64,000 nucleotides of DNA, taken from contig CM069452.1 of the NCBI GenBank assembly GCA_035610835.1, forward strand, positions 29,686,143-29,750,142. The letters are read 5' to 3'. Of this stretch, positions 1-11,250 are shown piece after piece; position 1 is the stretch's first letter, and each line of letters begins with the position of its first letter. The notes under the pieces were generated by a model. The model searched no databases. It was not told the origin of the DNA and saw nothing but the letters and a program-made list of their open reading frames with translations. The position numbers were made by a program, and so were the translations under genes. Source of the stretch: Ophiura sarsii. Its lineage: Eukaryota; Echinodermata; Ophiuroidea; Amphilepidida; Ophiuridae.

Positions 1-1298
1 ATGGGATGCATGAGTAATTCTATTGACAGATAGTAACAAAACAAAACAAAGTATGAACCTTTTTCTTTCAAACAATACACTTTTGGATTTCTAGGTATGA
101 ACTATGACGTCATAGCAATAGCTTAAAGTAACAACACTCTGGACACTGCCTGAAATATGTCAATATTTGGCTGGATATGTAATAGGTTGAAATAAGGGTT
201 GATTGATTCAATTTCGTATATCTCAACAATGCAAGCATTGAAACAAATAGCACTTGGTGAATAGTAAGAACACACAATAATCTATGTTTGACACTCTTTT
301 TGAGATCTGAATTCCTTAAAACAAACAAGAAGGGACTATCTCAAATAAGTTTTTATTAAGGAAAATCTGCAACGATAAACCATAGAAAACAACAACGGAT
401 AACGAACAATGGGGGGATTCTAATTTAATAAATTGTTGTGGGATGTAAATCAATAATAGTGTGGATTTCAAGAGGAACTGATCATAAAATGTCCTCAAAT
501 CGTTGGAATTATGTGACGATTACTTTAACAATACACATCTAGTAGTTCTGAAGATAGCAGTAATAAGAGAGGTTGTGGCAGCCATATTTGATTGATGCAT
601 TCATGTATATCTTCATTTTGATTATTATAATAAGTATACACATTGATTTAAGCATTTGTCGATGTTTCTGATTAGATTTTGAAGGCACAGTAAGCTTTTA
701 TCTGGCACATATCATGATTTCAGGCATTTTTTGGCCCAGTTCAAAAAATATCTGCTGTCTGCGCATGCGCATATTTTCTCTATGTTTTACATGAATAAGT
801 TCGGTTAATTAGTTACCTAACCTATGGAATCGCCCAAACTGGTTAAAGTTCTTAGATTTTCCTAATTTATTAGATTTTCCGCAACATTAGTGACTCAGTG
901 ACTTGAAATTTGTCAGTGAAAATGGGCTATTTGAAATACTGATATTTGTATACTTTTTATTCAATTGCTTCCCCTTACTCTTTCCTTTTATACTACATAT
1001 TTCAGATTACACAGGGATTCAACTTATTGTCTTAGGTATCATAATTATGCAAAGAAATAATTGAATTTACCTCTTTCTGGGGATGTTATGCAATCTTCTT
1101 ACCACGAGTCTCATACAAACAATTCAAATTTCCCGCCAAATAACTGATTTAGCAGTGTCCCAAGTGTACTTACTTTAAGTTAATGCCATGACGTCATAGT
1201 TCATACTTAGAAATCCAAAATTGTATTATATGAGAGACAAAGGTTCATACTTTGTTTTGATCAGACTATATGTCAATAGAATCATTCATGCATCCCAT
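1..1298. mobile_element. DNA element with long terminal inverted repeats, no coding capacity seen
   Basis: Bases 1-116 reappear as an imperfect reverse complement at 1185-1298. Both ends read ATGGGATGCATGA from outside in, share AACAAAGTATGAACC and TTTTGGATTTCTA, and end inside at TATGACGTCAT. The interior of about 1.07 kb has only short random ORFs and no transposase motif. This is the form of a non-autonomous TIR or foldback element. The left end coincides with the window start, so the true boundary and target duplication cannot be seen. Confidence 0.75.
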
Positions 1299-2589
1299 AC
1301 CATGATCTCTTTCATTATTTATTGAACGACCCTCGTTTAATAAACGCGTTGTACCTGGGGCAGTTTCCAACATAACTGGCCTACTATGCATATTGTTTTA
1401 CCAAACAACACTCTATAAAATGGACACTAGTCGTTATTCCCAATCATATTGTCCCAACACATTAGACGCTTTTAGACGCCGTCTCGCTTTTTCATGCTTC
1501 AAGGATAATTATATGTTTGCAAACACTTTGGGATGTGAATTTTAAAAAAAACTGATTTTTTACCACTAAATACTGAAATGGTACAATTTAGAGAACATTT
1601 TGCTGAAAGATCACCTTTTCTCTCTAAAAAGTGCAGGTAATACATGTATGTACGGTAGCCTGCTTAATTTTCCAACGTCTGCGCTGAAAAGACTAAATCC
1701 GACGAGCTTGGAATAGATGTAGGTTATGTCCTATTAATGATAGTTATTTAAAACTCCTAGTCATTTACACAAATTCTCTTACTTTTACCCCACCTAAATT
1801 TAGTCATCTGCCTTATAAATACTATGCATTCTATTTTAGAAGCACTCTTTAGGGTACCCGGGGTAACTATTTTGTATAATGAACTCTTAAAACAACTAAG
1901 CAGCTGACTTATAAATAAATACGTATGATCGAGGAACAAAATCGTTATTTTCTTCTATTTCTTCACGTTTAATTTCATGAATATCTTCAAATGCATGCTG
2001 CCGACATAAGCACCCTTTTGATGTATCTGGTCACAAATTTGTCTTGTCAATCATGCACTGGACATGCTGTTTTGTTAATGTTATTCCCTGCGGCTATCAT
2101 CTTACACGCAGGACTACCTTATAATAGATATCCAGAAAAGGTCGAGTGTGGTTTATTTGATATTATGCTGTTGATGTATGACTGAGTTATGATTGAAATA
2201 GTCTGCTATACCATTGAACAAAGAATATGATATGACGTGTGACGTATGAGAAGAAGTATGACACTCGATGATTGGAGGAAAGAACTCGCGAGTGGTTGAA
2301 TTTTGAATTGTTTGCTTGTGAGGTCTTAAAATGCCATTGACTAATATTAACAAGTCATTGTCGGCTAAAACCTATGATACCTCATAAATTAAAAACAGCT
2401 GTGCAATTACATCTAGTGACGATTTACATTCGAAAATACATACGGTAGTGCAGCACATGTTGAACCATCATCATCATCGATACGCGTTCCGTCCTAATTG
2501 GACATTGCGTGCCCTACCAACTCAATCCACACCCCTATCACTAGCCAACTTAATCATATTGCATACATTTAAATCAGTGTTCATAATGG
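1299..2589. other. Unassigned AT-rich intergenic sequence
   Basis: I see no recognisable coding region, RNA gene or repeat here. ORFs are under 75 codons with no family motif. Confidence 0.5.
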
Positions 2590-2990
2590 GATTGTCTTTT
2601 AAGTCTTTCTTGATTATTGACCACCAAGAGGTCGGAGGTCGTCCTAGGTCTTTAAGTGCTGGATTTATTTAGATATTCTGATAAAGCTTTACGAGATGTA
2701 GTGTCAACATCCATTCTGAGCAGATGACCTAGAAATCGCAGTCGTTTTATGATCTTAGAAATATGCGCTGCGTAACATCCACTTTATTTTTTCCATTTTG
2801 GTAGTCATTGTCCATAGTTCTGAGTTATAAAAGAAATATTTTGCTGACAAAAGCATTGAATCTTTTGATTTTGTTCTCCAGACTTGAGTTTTTGTTTGTC
2901 AAGAATTTCTTGATCTTATTAAAAGCATCAAATGCAAGACCTTTTCTTCATGTGATGTCTTGTTCAGTGTCCAGCCGATTACATTTAATT
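2590..2990 (-). pseudogene. Decayed RTE-like LINE reverse transcriptase, C-terminal fragment
   Basis: The minus strand reads in broken frames through landmarks typical of the region after the catalytic site in RTE-type non-LTR reverse transcriptases. In order these are AFDAFNKIKKFLTNKNSSLE, then YNSELWTMTTKMEKIK (compare the common YGSETWTL pattern), then KRLRFLGHLLRMD followed by RKALSEYLNKSS, and finally a frameshifted RPRRPPTSW-like end. At least two frameshifts and a stop separate these pieces, so it cannot be functional. The catalytic domain and endonuclease are absent. The family assignment comes from remembered motifs, not a search. Confidence 0.65.
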
Positions 2991-3569
2991 ACTTGAGTCT
3001 GTAGATAATTTCGTTTTCCTGATTCTACAAACTTGTCTCGACACCAAATCTTACATTCCTTTGTGATTCGCATGTAGAAAACATTGTTATTTCTATTAAA
3101 CCTATTCCATCCGTTATTAAGATCTCAAACAATTACTGTTCAGCATACTTTATAAAATTATTAGAAAACCCCGCTATACATCATCAGGTGAGGTCACTTT
3201 CAGGGTTTGAAGACAAGCGTGATATAACATGACTATTAAATCATTGTCCTTTTCAGTTGTTCGCAAGCATAGTAGTTTAGTGAAATCCCTTAAAGCGATC
3301 TCGCGTCTTGCGTTACAAAACAAGAGGCGTTGATGCAGCTGCAAGGTGCTGCAGGTGAAGGTAAAACTACCTTGTCATGTCATAACGTATTATATAAAAC
3401 GGATCTCACGGTATAATGTTCCTATTGATATGACAAAACCGCGAGTTATATCACATTATCGTAAAGGACATTTATACATGTGGAAAAGCTTTTATGTAAA
3501 CAGGATTATAATAAATATTATCATATGTCACCGCAGGTGACGAATGTAATATCTTAAATGTGTCAAAGT

Positions 3570-3592
3570 GGGGGGGGGGGGGGGGGGGGGGG
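3570..3592 (+). repeat. Poly-G tract (23 G)
   Basis: This is an uninterrupted run of 23 G. The paralogous site at 47054-47067 has 14 G preceded by GGT. The length difference shows slippage since the duplication. Such a run can form G-quadruplexes and is prone to sequencing error. Confidence 0.95.
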
Positions 3593-3870
3593 AACCTGTT
3601 GCACGGTATCGACCCATTTTTATTTTTTACAAACAAAAATCGTGTTTAAAAGTTTTTGATTTGGTCCAATTTTCAGAAACACAACTTATATGATCATAAC
3701 GCCTTTTATTGTTCAAGTTCCATTGTTTGGGGAAAGCCATGATATCTGCATAGCCATCTTTCATATGAGCAGCTTATCTAGAAATTATGAACAACCATTT
3801 CTTTCTGCGAATGTCGCCTCTTTTTCAAATTTAACAAGTGATTTTCTGTCAATCAAGACATGGGTCCATG

Positions 3871-4227
3871 TTGTTTTTGTGTTGTTTTTTTGTATATAAA
3901 GCGCAAATGTGAACAGATAGCCCAACAGACATTAACAAGGTTAATGACCAGAGAGATTAAAAATCAAACTGGTATCTCTCGAAAGGCCAATCAATTGGTT
4001 CACTGCAACTCAGAAAATATGCATAAAACAAGAAACACAAATGGGCAGAGGTTAAAAATGCCAATGAAAGTGACATAAAAATAAGATAAAAGCCCAAACA
4101 TAGAGAGATAAAAGCCCAAACATAGAGAACAACATCAAAATATAAATTAAAGAAAAATAATAATATCTGGAGGTCTGATGGGCATCAAGAGAACCTACAC
4201 AACAAACTTGGGAACTACTCTAAATGT
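3871..4227 (+). repeat. Dispersed repeat present in copy 1 and in the spacer
   Basis: Copy 2 joins directly across this interval (near 47341), so about 355 bp are extra in copy 1. Part of it, from GTATATAAAG and the following CCAACAGACATTAACAAGG, recurs at 45318-45570 in the spacer in the same orientation with internal differences. No TIR or coding region is evident. A short AAAGCCCAAACATAGAGA unit is repeated in tandem near 4090-4125. Confidence 0.6.
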
Positions 4228-4373
4228 TGCCTGAGGTTGTCTTATTACAGCACGAAGAACATGAACAAGTCCCTTCAGGTTATAGATGTAATGATCGATT
4301 TGCGAAAGTAATTCATGCAACAGGTGTGCTATAGTACGCGTATGTTGTATTTTTGTCTGGGTTAGTAAATGGC

Positions 4374-4375
4374 TA
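4374..4375. repeat. Left TA target-site duplication of the 7.87 kb transposon
   Basis: The left junction reads GGCTA followed by CCCTTACC. The empty site in copy 2 near 47490 reads ATGGCTAGACC with a single TA. Confidence 0.85.
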
Positions 4376-4384
4376 CCCTTACCC

Positions 4385-4925
4385 AAAAAGCTAACCTGCT
4401 TTTAGCCTGCTTCTAGCCTGCTTAAAAGCAGCTTAATTCCTTAGCCTACACTAACCTGTATATGGGCCTAAATATGCAAATGAGGCAGGCTATTTTTAGC
4501 CTGCTTTACAAAAAAGCAGGCTAATGACAGCAGGTTAAATTAACCTGCTTGTTAGCCTGTAAATGTTAACCTGCTTCATTAGACTGCTTTATTAGCCTGC
4601 TTATTTAGCCTGTAGAATTTAACCTGCTTTATTAGCCTGCTTGTTAACATGCAAATCATCCTTAGCCTACACTAACCTGTATATGGGCCGAAATATGTAA
4701 ATTAGGCAGGCTAATTTTAACCTGCTCTCCAGAAGCAGGCTTATTCAAGCAGGTTAACCAGCTTCTTTAGCCTGCAAATATTAACCTACTTTATAATTAA
4801 CCTGCAGACCATATTTAAAAGCAGGCTTATTTTAGCCTGCTGTCCTAATAAGCAGGCTTACTATTTTAGCCTGCTCTCCCAAAAAACAGGCTTAGTTTAG
4901 CCTGCTCTCCCAAAAAGCAGGCTGC
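4385..4925 (+). repeat. Left subterminal repeat array (AGCCTGCTTTT / AAAAGCAGGCT)
   Basis: About 24 copies of (A)GCCTGC, AACCTGC or their complements are packed into 540 bp, many paired head to head so that they form short hairpins. A unit of about 75 bp beginning ACACTAACCTGTATATGGGCC occurs twice (about 4449 and 4669). In known transposons such arrays are transposase-binding sites. That role here is inference. Confidence 0.85.
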
Positions 4926-5089
4926 CCGCTACCAATAAAAAACCTCCCATGTTTATGAATGAGTTGTTGCAAATTACGGTAAGAAATATGCTTGATTTTT
5001 TTGTAAAATACAGATTTTTTGTTTTAGATTTAAGCATCATAGTAAAGTTAAAACATGTAATAAAAATAATTAAATAGAATTTTGTATGT

Positions 5090-5680
5090 TTAATACATTT
5101 TTTCTTTAATCAAAATCAGAGATGGTTTCAAAATAAAAATGAATCAATCAATCAAACAATCATAAACAAAACAACCAATCAATACACATCCAATCATTGA
5201 ATAAACAAATAAATAAAAAACAATCAACCAATTGAATAATTGATCAATCAATCAATGAAAAATCAATTAATAGCCAACCAATCGATCAACAATTAATGCA
5301 TCAATCAACAAATGAAAGCAATTAAAATTAATTAGTAAACAACCAATTAAATCAATAAATCAATCTCTTAAGCATCTGAACCCTATCAATCAATCCATTA
5401 ATTCATCATAGATGTCAATCAAATTTACCAATCAAATAGATCTATTAAACAGCCGTTCAACCAATACATCAATCTGGCAACAAATAAATCAATTAATCAA
5501 CCGACCAATTATCAATAAAACCATAAACAATTAATCAATTAATTAAAACAAACAATATATAATCATGCCATTTTTAAAAATAACAAAAATGTATCAATCA
5601 ATAATAAAAATCAACAACCAAAAACAACCAATCAAATCAAAATTGAATCATTCAATTAACCATAATCAACCAGCATTCAT
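5090..5680 (+). repeat. Degenerate CAAT-type simple repeat
   Basis: This is a stretch of almost 600 bp dominated by CAATCAAT, AATCAATC and ACCAATC words with frequent substitutions. It looks like an old microsatellite inside the transposon. There is no coding potential. Confidence 0.75.
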
Positions 5681-6360
5681 TATTGTTTCCTCCGTTCCAC
5701 AATATTAAAAGCTCTTAATCCATCATTGCTAAAGAAAAGAGTAATTGCCTAAACTGACTAAAAGGTACGGGAATAATTGCCTGTATAAAGCCTATCAACT
5801 GTTTTAATAAGCTTAAGCTTAATCAAAATATACTGTAAATGCAGTTTATAATTTGATAACTATAAATCTGAACAGTCTACCTTATCACACTTTGTTGCAT
5901 CTCATGAAGCTTTCATCTTTACTTGGTTTATAACATCAATAGTGATAAATATCCACAAATATCCTGAAATATATGCAGCATCCTGACACAGGCAGTTTGA
6001 CAGTTGGCAGCAACTTCCAAAATGGCTGCTGCAGGTTGGAGTTTAAAATTGCAGGTTATGCATTGCCGCCAAATTAGTCATGTGACACAAAGCAGGCTAA
6101 GAGTAATTTGCATGAGATATCACATCACAATTAACCTGTAGTAGATGGGCCCTGCCCAAATATCATGTTGTTTGATTGCCCAGAAAAGGGGTGGAGGTCA
6201 AACCACAATGATAATATAGATAAAAATATAACTTAATTTCTGTAACTTTTCACAAGCTAGATTTGTGCACATTATTTCATAATATTGAAAAAACTATTTC
6301 AATTTCACTAATATATTTTTTAAAAATTACCACTCATTTATTAAAATACTTATTCATAGC

Positions 6361-6455
6361 TGACCAATCAGAAAATTCGTAAATTTAATATAAACCCCAA
6401 TATTCCATATTGACCAATCAGGAGCGCTCTAATAGCACTCCTTGGAAAATCCAAT
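6361..6455 (+). promoter_or_regulatory. Candidate promoter region with two CCAAT boxes
   Basis: GACCAATCAG occurs twice, at about 6361 and 6412, roughly 50 bp apart and just upstream of an ATG at 6456 that starts MADLSSSDEIIK. CCAAT boxes bind NF-Y in animals. No TATA box is clear. Promoter function is inferred from position only. Confidence 0.35.
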
Positions 6456-6478
6456 ATGGCAGATTTATCATCTTCAGA

Positions 6479-6848
6479 TGAAATTATCAAGTGACAGAGA
6501 TTTGGATCAGAAACATTATTATTATGTGCATTTCCCCACCAAAAAAAACAACTACAGTAAAATGCAACAATAAAATATGGTCTTGCTTCTTGGAATATGT
6601 GCTTCAATGGCATCAATTAGAAGGCGATCAGGCAGAAATCGCCAAAGAATTCGTCCGTGCACATCACATGCTGCCGAATTCGACAGTCAGTGGATCTAAT
6701 TATGTGTGTAAGATTCCCATTCCAAGTGACGCTGGATTCCACCAATTGTGCTATTCGCGATTTACCGACAAACAACATGTTTCATGAGTAGAAAAACGTA
6801 TGGCTAAGAACAGAGAAATGCTTGAAACTAGCTTCGCTAGTCCTACAG
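6479..6848 (+). pseudogene. Exon 1 of the transposon gene
   Basis: The frame is open from after a TGA at 6479 to a premature TGA at 6785-6787, then open again (VEKRMAKNREMLETSFASPT) to a GTAGGT donor at 6849. It contains the FHQLCYSRFTDK motif near 6738-6773. Confidence 0.55.
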
Positions 6849-7079
6849 GTAGGTCTATTATAATTATTTTGTTGTTTACTTTTTTATTTTTGAAATAAGC
6901 TTTCTTCTCCTATTTCTAAATTATTTCTAAATAAGTCAAGACTAGTCATGCTAGTGTATAATAATACAGTTCTTTATTTCAATAATTGAAATCATAGATG
7001 AAAATATCTGACTTCCACTGCTGAAGGGGTTCATTTCATACTAACTTTTTTTAGAGCGATCTGTCGGAGCTAGTATCAG

Positions 7080-7870
7080 CTACGTCATGCCGGTGAAAAC
7101 AATCAAATGCCGGTGTTCAAAGACAAAAACAACTTGTGCAGATCAATCAATTAAGGCAACCGCACATTGCGCCTACTGCGAATCAAGTGCGTAACGCTCA
7201 GCGTTGAATGCGTGTATGGAATGTTTTGCTTTTGAAAGACTGGTTGCCAAGCAAATTTGCTAAAAATAACTCAAAGTGCCCGTATGTCCGCGCCGTCCTA
7301 TATTCAAAACAAACGATTGTCGATCAGAGAGCATCGTGATCCTGGCGCTCACGTTCATTCAAAGGTTTAACGCAGTCTGGGGATGCACTGCATTCCAAAA
7401 ATAACAGGCGCGCAACGCTGTCGTGGTTACGCATATGGCGCACACCCAAGGGAATGATTTGAAGTGATCAACAATTATTTGTTTTGATTATAAAATAGTT
7501 AAGTGCAGTGAGCGTATTTTTTTTTACCACGCAGGTCAACCTATTTTGGCGTTTTGTTTCTCAATAGGTCTCCCAATTTTGTAATATCATCACATAATCT
7601 CAATCATGTAAAAAGCATTGTCATATTTTTGTTGTAGTCAGTATGAAATACTGGCAATGTCTTGCTAAATCAAAACAATAATTTTGTTGATCCGTGCGTT
7701 ACAATTTGAGTACTCCAAAGGTTGAACACGGTCTTACGACGCACTGCATTCCATTAAAAACGACACTTTTAATTAAAACAAATAATTGTCGATCATGGCA
7801 TCATGATCGGAGTGCTCGCGTTAATCGAAAGATTTAACGAGGTCTTGTGACCCACTTATTTCACAACACA
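7080..7870 (+). repeat. Imperfect intronic repeats
   Basis: The segment near 7310-7395 (ATTGTCGATCA, then CGCTCACGTT, then TTTAACG) recurs degenerately near 7782-7855. A shorter related piece (GGTCTTACGACGCACTGCATT) sits near 7731-7751. It looks like an old partial duplication within the first intron of the element gene. There is no coding evidence. Confidence 0.5.
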
Positions 7871-8079
7871 AATACAAATATTTATATTCATGATAATTGT
7901 AAATAAAATCGAAAAAATACTATAGCGCTATGCATGTAGGTCTTGTGGTTGAAAATGGTATTATACATGAAAATACAAATTTACATGTAGGCCTAGGCCT
8001 TAAATTATAGGTTAATATTTGCCGATTCGAATGATTTCAAATTCATATTAAATTAATTTCTTTCTTTGTCTATTTACAG

Positions 8080-8227
8080 CTTCAGCTGATAATGAAGAAG
8101 ACAACATTGGCAAGCAGGACGGTCGAACAGTCAAGAAGAGGTGTGCTCTGCGGTCCAGTATGCAGTTGAAAGTGAAAACTAGATCAGAGCTAAATGATTT
8201 CTGTTGGCATTTTGCAGTTATTTTAAG
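8080..8227 (+). pseudogene. Exon 2 of the transposon gene
   Basis: A clean acceptor (TCTATTTACAG) precedes an open frame beginning ASADNEEDNIGKQDG and ending FCWHFAVIL, followed by a GTATCC donor. The split codon at each border is completed correctly by the neighbouring exons. The acidic start and basic middle (RTVKKRC) carry no named domain. Confidence 0.55.
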
Positions 8228-8635
8228 GTATCCACACAATCTTTATGTTGGTCAAAAAGGCTTCCATATAAACCTATATAGTGATGGTTGCTACTGACCA
8301 TGAACCTTTGTTATGTTAATTTTAATATTGCATAACAAACCATACTGGAATTGTCAATTTTGTGTTTACAGATAACCCATAACTGATAAGAATTGATATT
8401 GCTAAAGGCAAAAACATTGTTACGGTTTCTGAATAACTTTCTTTTCCACTAGTACGTCAATGATACAAAGCCAATAGACTCAAATGTTAAACTCTAATCA
8501 AATTGTGTTTAAAAGGGCAGTTTTCATGTCAAATGCAAATTGCAGGCAACAGGAAATGACCAGTTGTGTTCTTGTATCGTCATTGACCAGTGTGTGCTCC
8601 ATTAAATTTCATCCATTTTATCCTACACATAATCT

Positions 8636-8870
8636 GCATGAGAGCACGTGTGGTGCAGTGGATAGCATGCCGGTCTCACGATGCAAAGATTGTGAGTTCG
8701 ATCCCCGCTACAGCCAACTTGTTTGTATCCTTGGGCAAGGTACTTAGTCTCAATTGCTTCGTCGACCCAAGCGACATTGGGGAGCTGTTAGGGAATATTA
8801 CAATCTAAGTGCTGATACTGTGTGCGCCGTCGGTAGCCTGGTAAATGAAGCGAAATGATTCTGACGATTT
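8636..8870 (+). mobile_element. tRNA-derived SINE (intron 2 of the transposon gene)
   Basis: This has a tRNA-like head with A box TGGTGCAGTGG and B box GTTCGATCCCC, followed by TCCTTGGGCAAGGTACTTAG. The same head and TTGGGCAAGG segment occur at 21201-21500. The internal promoter boxes are 40-50 bp apart as in pol III genes. It is not a functional tRNA because there is no acceptor-stem pairing. The 3' end is uncertain. Confidence 0.8.
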
Positions 8871-8979
8871 TCTAATGGCAGCAAAAAACAGTGGTTCAAA
8901 TCTGTTTACAGGTTGAATACAAAGAGTTCATTCCATATCATCCTTTACTAAATATGGTTTACTTGTTTCAAATTTGCAG

Positions 8980-9317
8980 GTATATACAAGAGAAAAGCCT
9001 ATTTACAACCAAGTCCAACTATATTCCTGAACCATCTCAACATGGCTGGAAAATGGAGAATGGAGATCTCATTATCAACTGGATGACCCTCCCACCAGCA
9101 CCAGAAACAGTGATGGAGTTAGCACACTGCTCTGGGACGTGCAAGAAGGACAAATGCAGCAACAGTAATGTATTGTACTTGCCTGCAGAATAATCTGCCA
9201 TGCACAGAACTCTGTAAATGTGCACGAGACAACTGTAAACATTTGACTGGACATGGTCATCTTGATGATGATGATGAGGAGGTGGAGGAGGAGGAGATGT
9301 CTGATCCTGAAGATTAA
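8980..9317 (+). pseudogene. Exon 3 of the transposon gene (Cys-rich tail)
   Basis: Translation begins RYIQEKSLFTTKSNY and continues through LPPAPETVMEL to HCSGTCKKDKC. A +1 shift is then needed to reach CTCLQNNLPCTELCKCARDN and an acidic tail ending MSDPED-stop at 9315-9317. In the unshifted frame a TAA follows at 9191. The cysteine spacing suggests a tesmin/TSO1-like CXC metal-binding module. Confidence 0.6.
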
Positions 9318-10411
9318 GAGGGCAGTTACTGACACTTACGATGCTTAAATATTTTGAGGGCTGAGCGCAACACCGCCTCATCTGTATTTTGGGTTAAAGT
9401 GAGACTTGGATACTATTGTTTTTAAGTTATAACAAAGCCTATTTCCATTTCCAACCTCAACAAAGCCACATACCAGTGAAAATATCTTTAATTGTCACTA
9501 AATTACATGACATTTTCTTATTATTACCAACATAGAGATGAGACAGTGTTGCGCACAGCTCTTGATTTGATGGGAAACTAAAGTAGCACTAGATTGCACA
9601 GAATGGATTTAGAATGCAGTCTTTAAAGGCCATGCTTCAATATGTATACATGTAGCTATTAAGCTATAGCTTATGGGTTTATCTTGAACACTATCATTTT
9701 ATCTTGCAGTGTACGAGGCATTGTAGTTGACCCTTGCTTTGATTCCTGCGTTTAAAATGTCGATAGTTTAATCAGTTCTAAATTGGTAAGAAATCTCCTG
9801 TTTTTATTTCTCTTTGAGCAAAAGTAATTCAAGCGTGTGCACGCTATTTTGGAACATGGATTCATCAAGCATACAATTCACAGCGTGCCATGTTGTGTTA
9901 TGCGAGCTTTTCCCCTGCACATATGTACTGTTTTCTGTACCATACTTTATTTTTCATCTTTAATGATTTCTCTACTATCAGAGGTGTGCAACCTTCAGTC
10001 CACTAACCCTATTTCATGAAGTCCACATGTACAAAGCTACGCTTAATTCTTAGATAAATATGCCTTCTGTGAGCAGTTTTCAGATAAAAATGTGGCTGTA
10101 ATTTAACTAAAGGTTGCACATAGGTAATATCTATTTTAATGCCCATAACAGAATGAGCTTCAGTTCATCGCACAACTGTTCTATAATACTGGCGTTGTAG
10201 GTTTGGCGTTGCAGGTTGCAGAAGAGGATAATGCCATAAATATGTTGCAATTTTGGATACCAACACATTGCATCGAAAAATACCTCATAACAATATTGAC
10301 TTTTTTTAGCCTCTGCTTTTATTTCATCATAATATTATAACATTTTGTATATATTTCACATAATCTATACATTTACATTATAATAAGTATGAAACAAATA
10401 ATGGATGTTCT
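9318..10411. other. Transposon interior, no gene seen
   Basis: AT-rich sequence downstream of the element gene. Only short unconvincing ORFs are present. Confidence 0.5.
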
Positions 10412-10528
10412 GGGCCCTATTGCATAAAAGATAAGATTAATATTAAGTGAACTTAAGAAGGGTTAAAAGCCTGGCTAAGAAGAGTATTTAAAAATGAGAT
10501 GAATCTTAAGTTTAATGCAATAGGGCTC
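10412..10528. mobile_element. 117 bp MITE with GGGCCCTATTGCAT ends
   Basis: The left end GGGCCCTATTGCATAAA is mirrored by TTTAATGCAATAGGGCTC on the right, and the inner TAAGATT and AATCTTAAG also pair. The whole unit can fold into one hairpin. No convincing target duplication. It is nested inside the 7.87 kb transposon. Confidence 0.7.
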
Positions 10529-11099
10529 TGGAATTTCCCTAATGTGATTTATGGATTTTAATCCTACTACTTTCATCACTGAATCTCATTAATTGTGGCA
10601 TGCATTGTCAAATGAAATATTTAATTTCTTTTCATTCAGGTCTTGTTGCTTCCCCTAATTATAATAGAGATAGTATTTGCACTATTTCTTCTGGGCTTTG
10701 GCCTCAGAAAATAGTAGGCATACATTTTAGGGAGATATTTCATGTTGTATTCCTGAAAAATATTCAATATAAGAATATGCATACTCAGTTAAAGAGACAA
10801 CAGACCATTTCAATGGGAAGATACCCACATGTTAAAGTGGTTTTTTGACATGCTGCATTAAAAATTAAAATTAAAAAGGAAATCAAAAATATATACTTTT
10901 TTTAATTGATGCCTTTTTGGAATAAGTATACTATATCAGATTTAATTTGATTATAACACTATAGTAATCATGCTATTTTAAATACTAAATGCAAATATTC
11001 ACATGTACCATCAAGAATTCCAAGGTTTAATTTAAAACAAAATCATGTCCACACATTTCTTTTTCTGTAATTGTATATTTATTATTTATAATTTATCCC

Positions 11100-11250
11100 A
11101 CCTGAAGTATGAACACAATGTCAAAGTTTATTCTACTGAGCGCAGCTTATCATTGCCTGTGTGATCAAAGACGAACACTGGTATTGACACACAATTGATG
11201 CATCTATCACAGGCATGCATGCCCACTGATATCACATTCATACTTCAGGT
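11100..11250. repeat. Inverted repeat with 14 bp perfect arms
   Basis: ACCTGAAGTATGAA at 11100-11113 is perfectly complementary to TTCATACTTCAGGT at 11237-11250, with a 123 bp loop. It may be a short foldback element. No coding region. Confidence 0.6.

Larger units (their letters stand above)
6456..9317 (+). pseudogene. Three-exon element-encoded protein gene with Cys-rich C-terminus, damaged
   Basis: Three open segments on the plus strand join with matching intron phases. Exon 1 (about 6479-6848) ends in CCTACA-G before GTAGGT. Exon 2 (8080-8227) follows TATTTACAG and ends TTA-AG before GTATCC. Exon 3 (8980-9317) follows AATTTGCAG. Exon 1 contains FHQLCYSRFTDK, like the (Y/F)HxxCYxxFT motif of uncharacterised proteins that are abundant in invertebrate genomes. 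Exon 3 contains NWMTLPPAPETVMELAHC, then CKKDKC, and in another frame CTCLQNNLPCTELCKC, a tesmin/CXC-like cysteine cluster, before an acidic tail (DDDDEEVEEEE) and a stop. Damage: a TGA at 6785 within exon 1 and a frameshift near 9165 in exon 3. A separate ATG at 6456 (MADLSSSDEIIK, then stop) may be the displaced N-terminus. It is probably the gene product of the surrounding transposon. I see no catalytic core, and the exact function is unknown. Confidence 0.6.

Noticed and set aside
4385..4925. CRISPR-like array
   Set aside because: Repeats are about 11 bp in both orientations with irregular spacing and belong to a eukaryotic transposon end.
8484..8808. ORFs of 72-87 codons over the SINE
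   Set aside because: They read through a tRNA-derived SINE and have no protein motif.
9037..9381. Minus-strand 114-codon ORF rich in Pro and His
   Set aside because: It is the complement of the GAT/GAG-rich acidic tail of the element gene, so it is a shadow frame.
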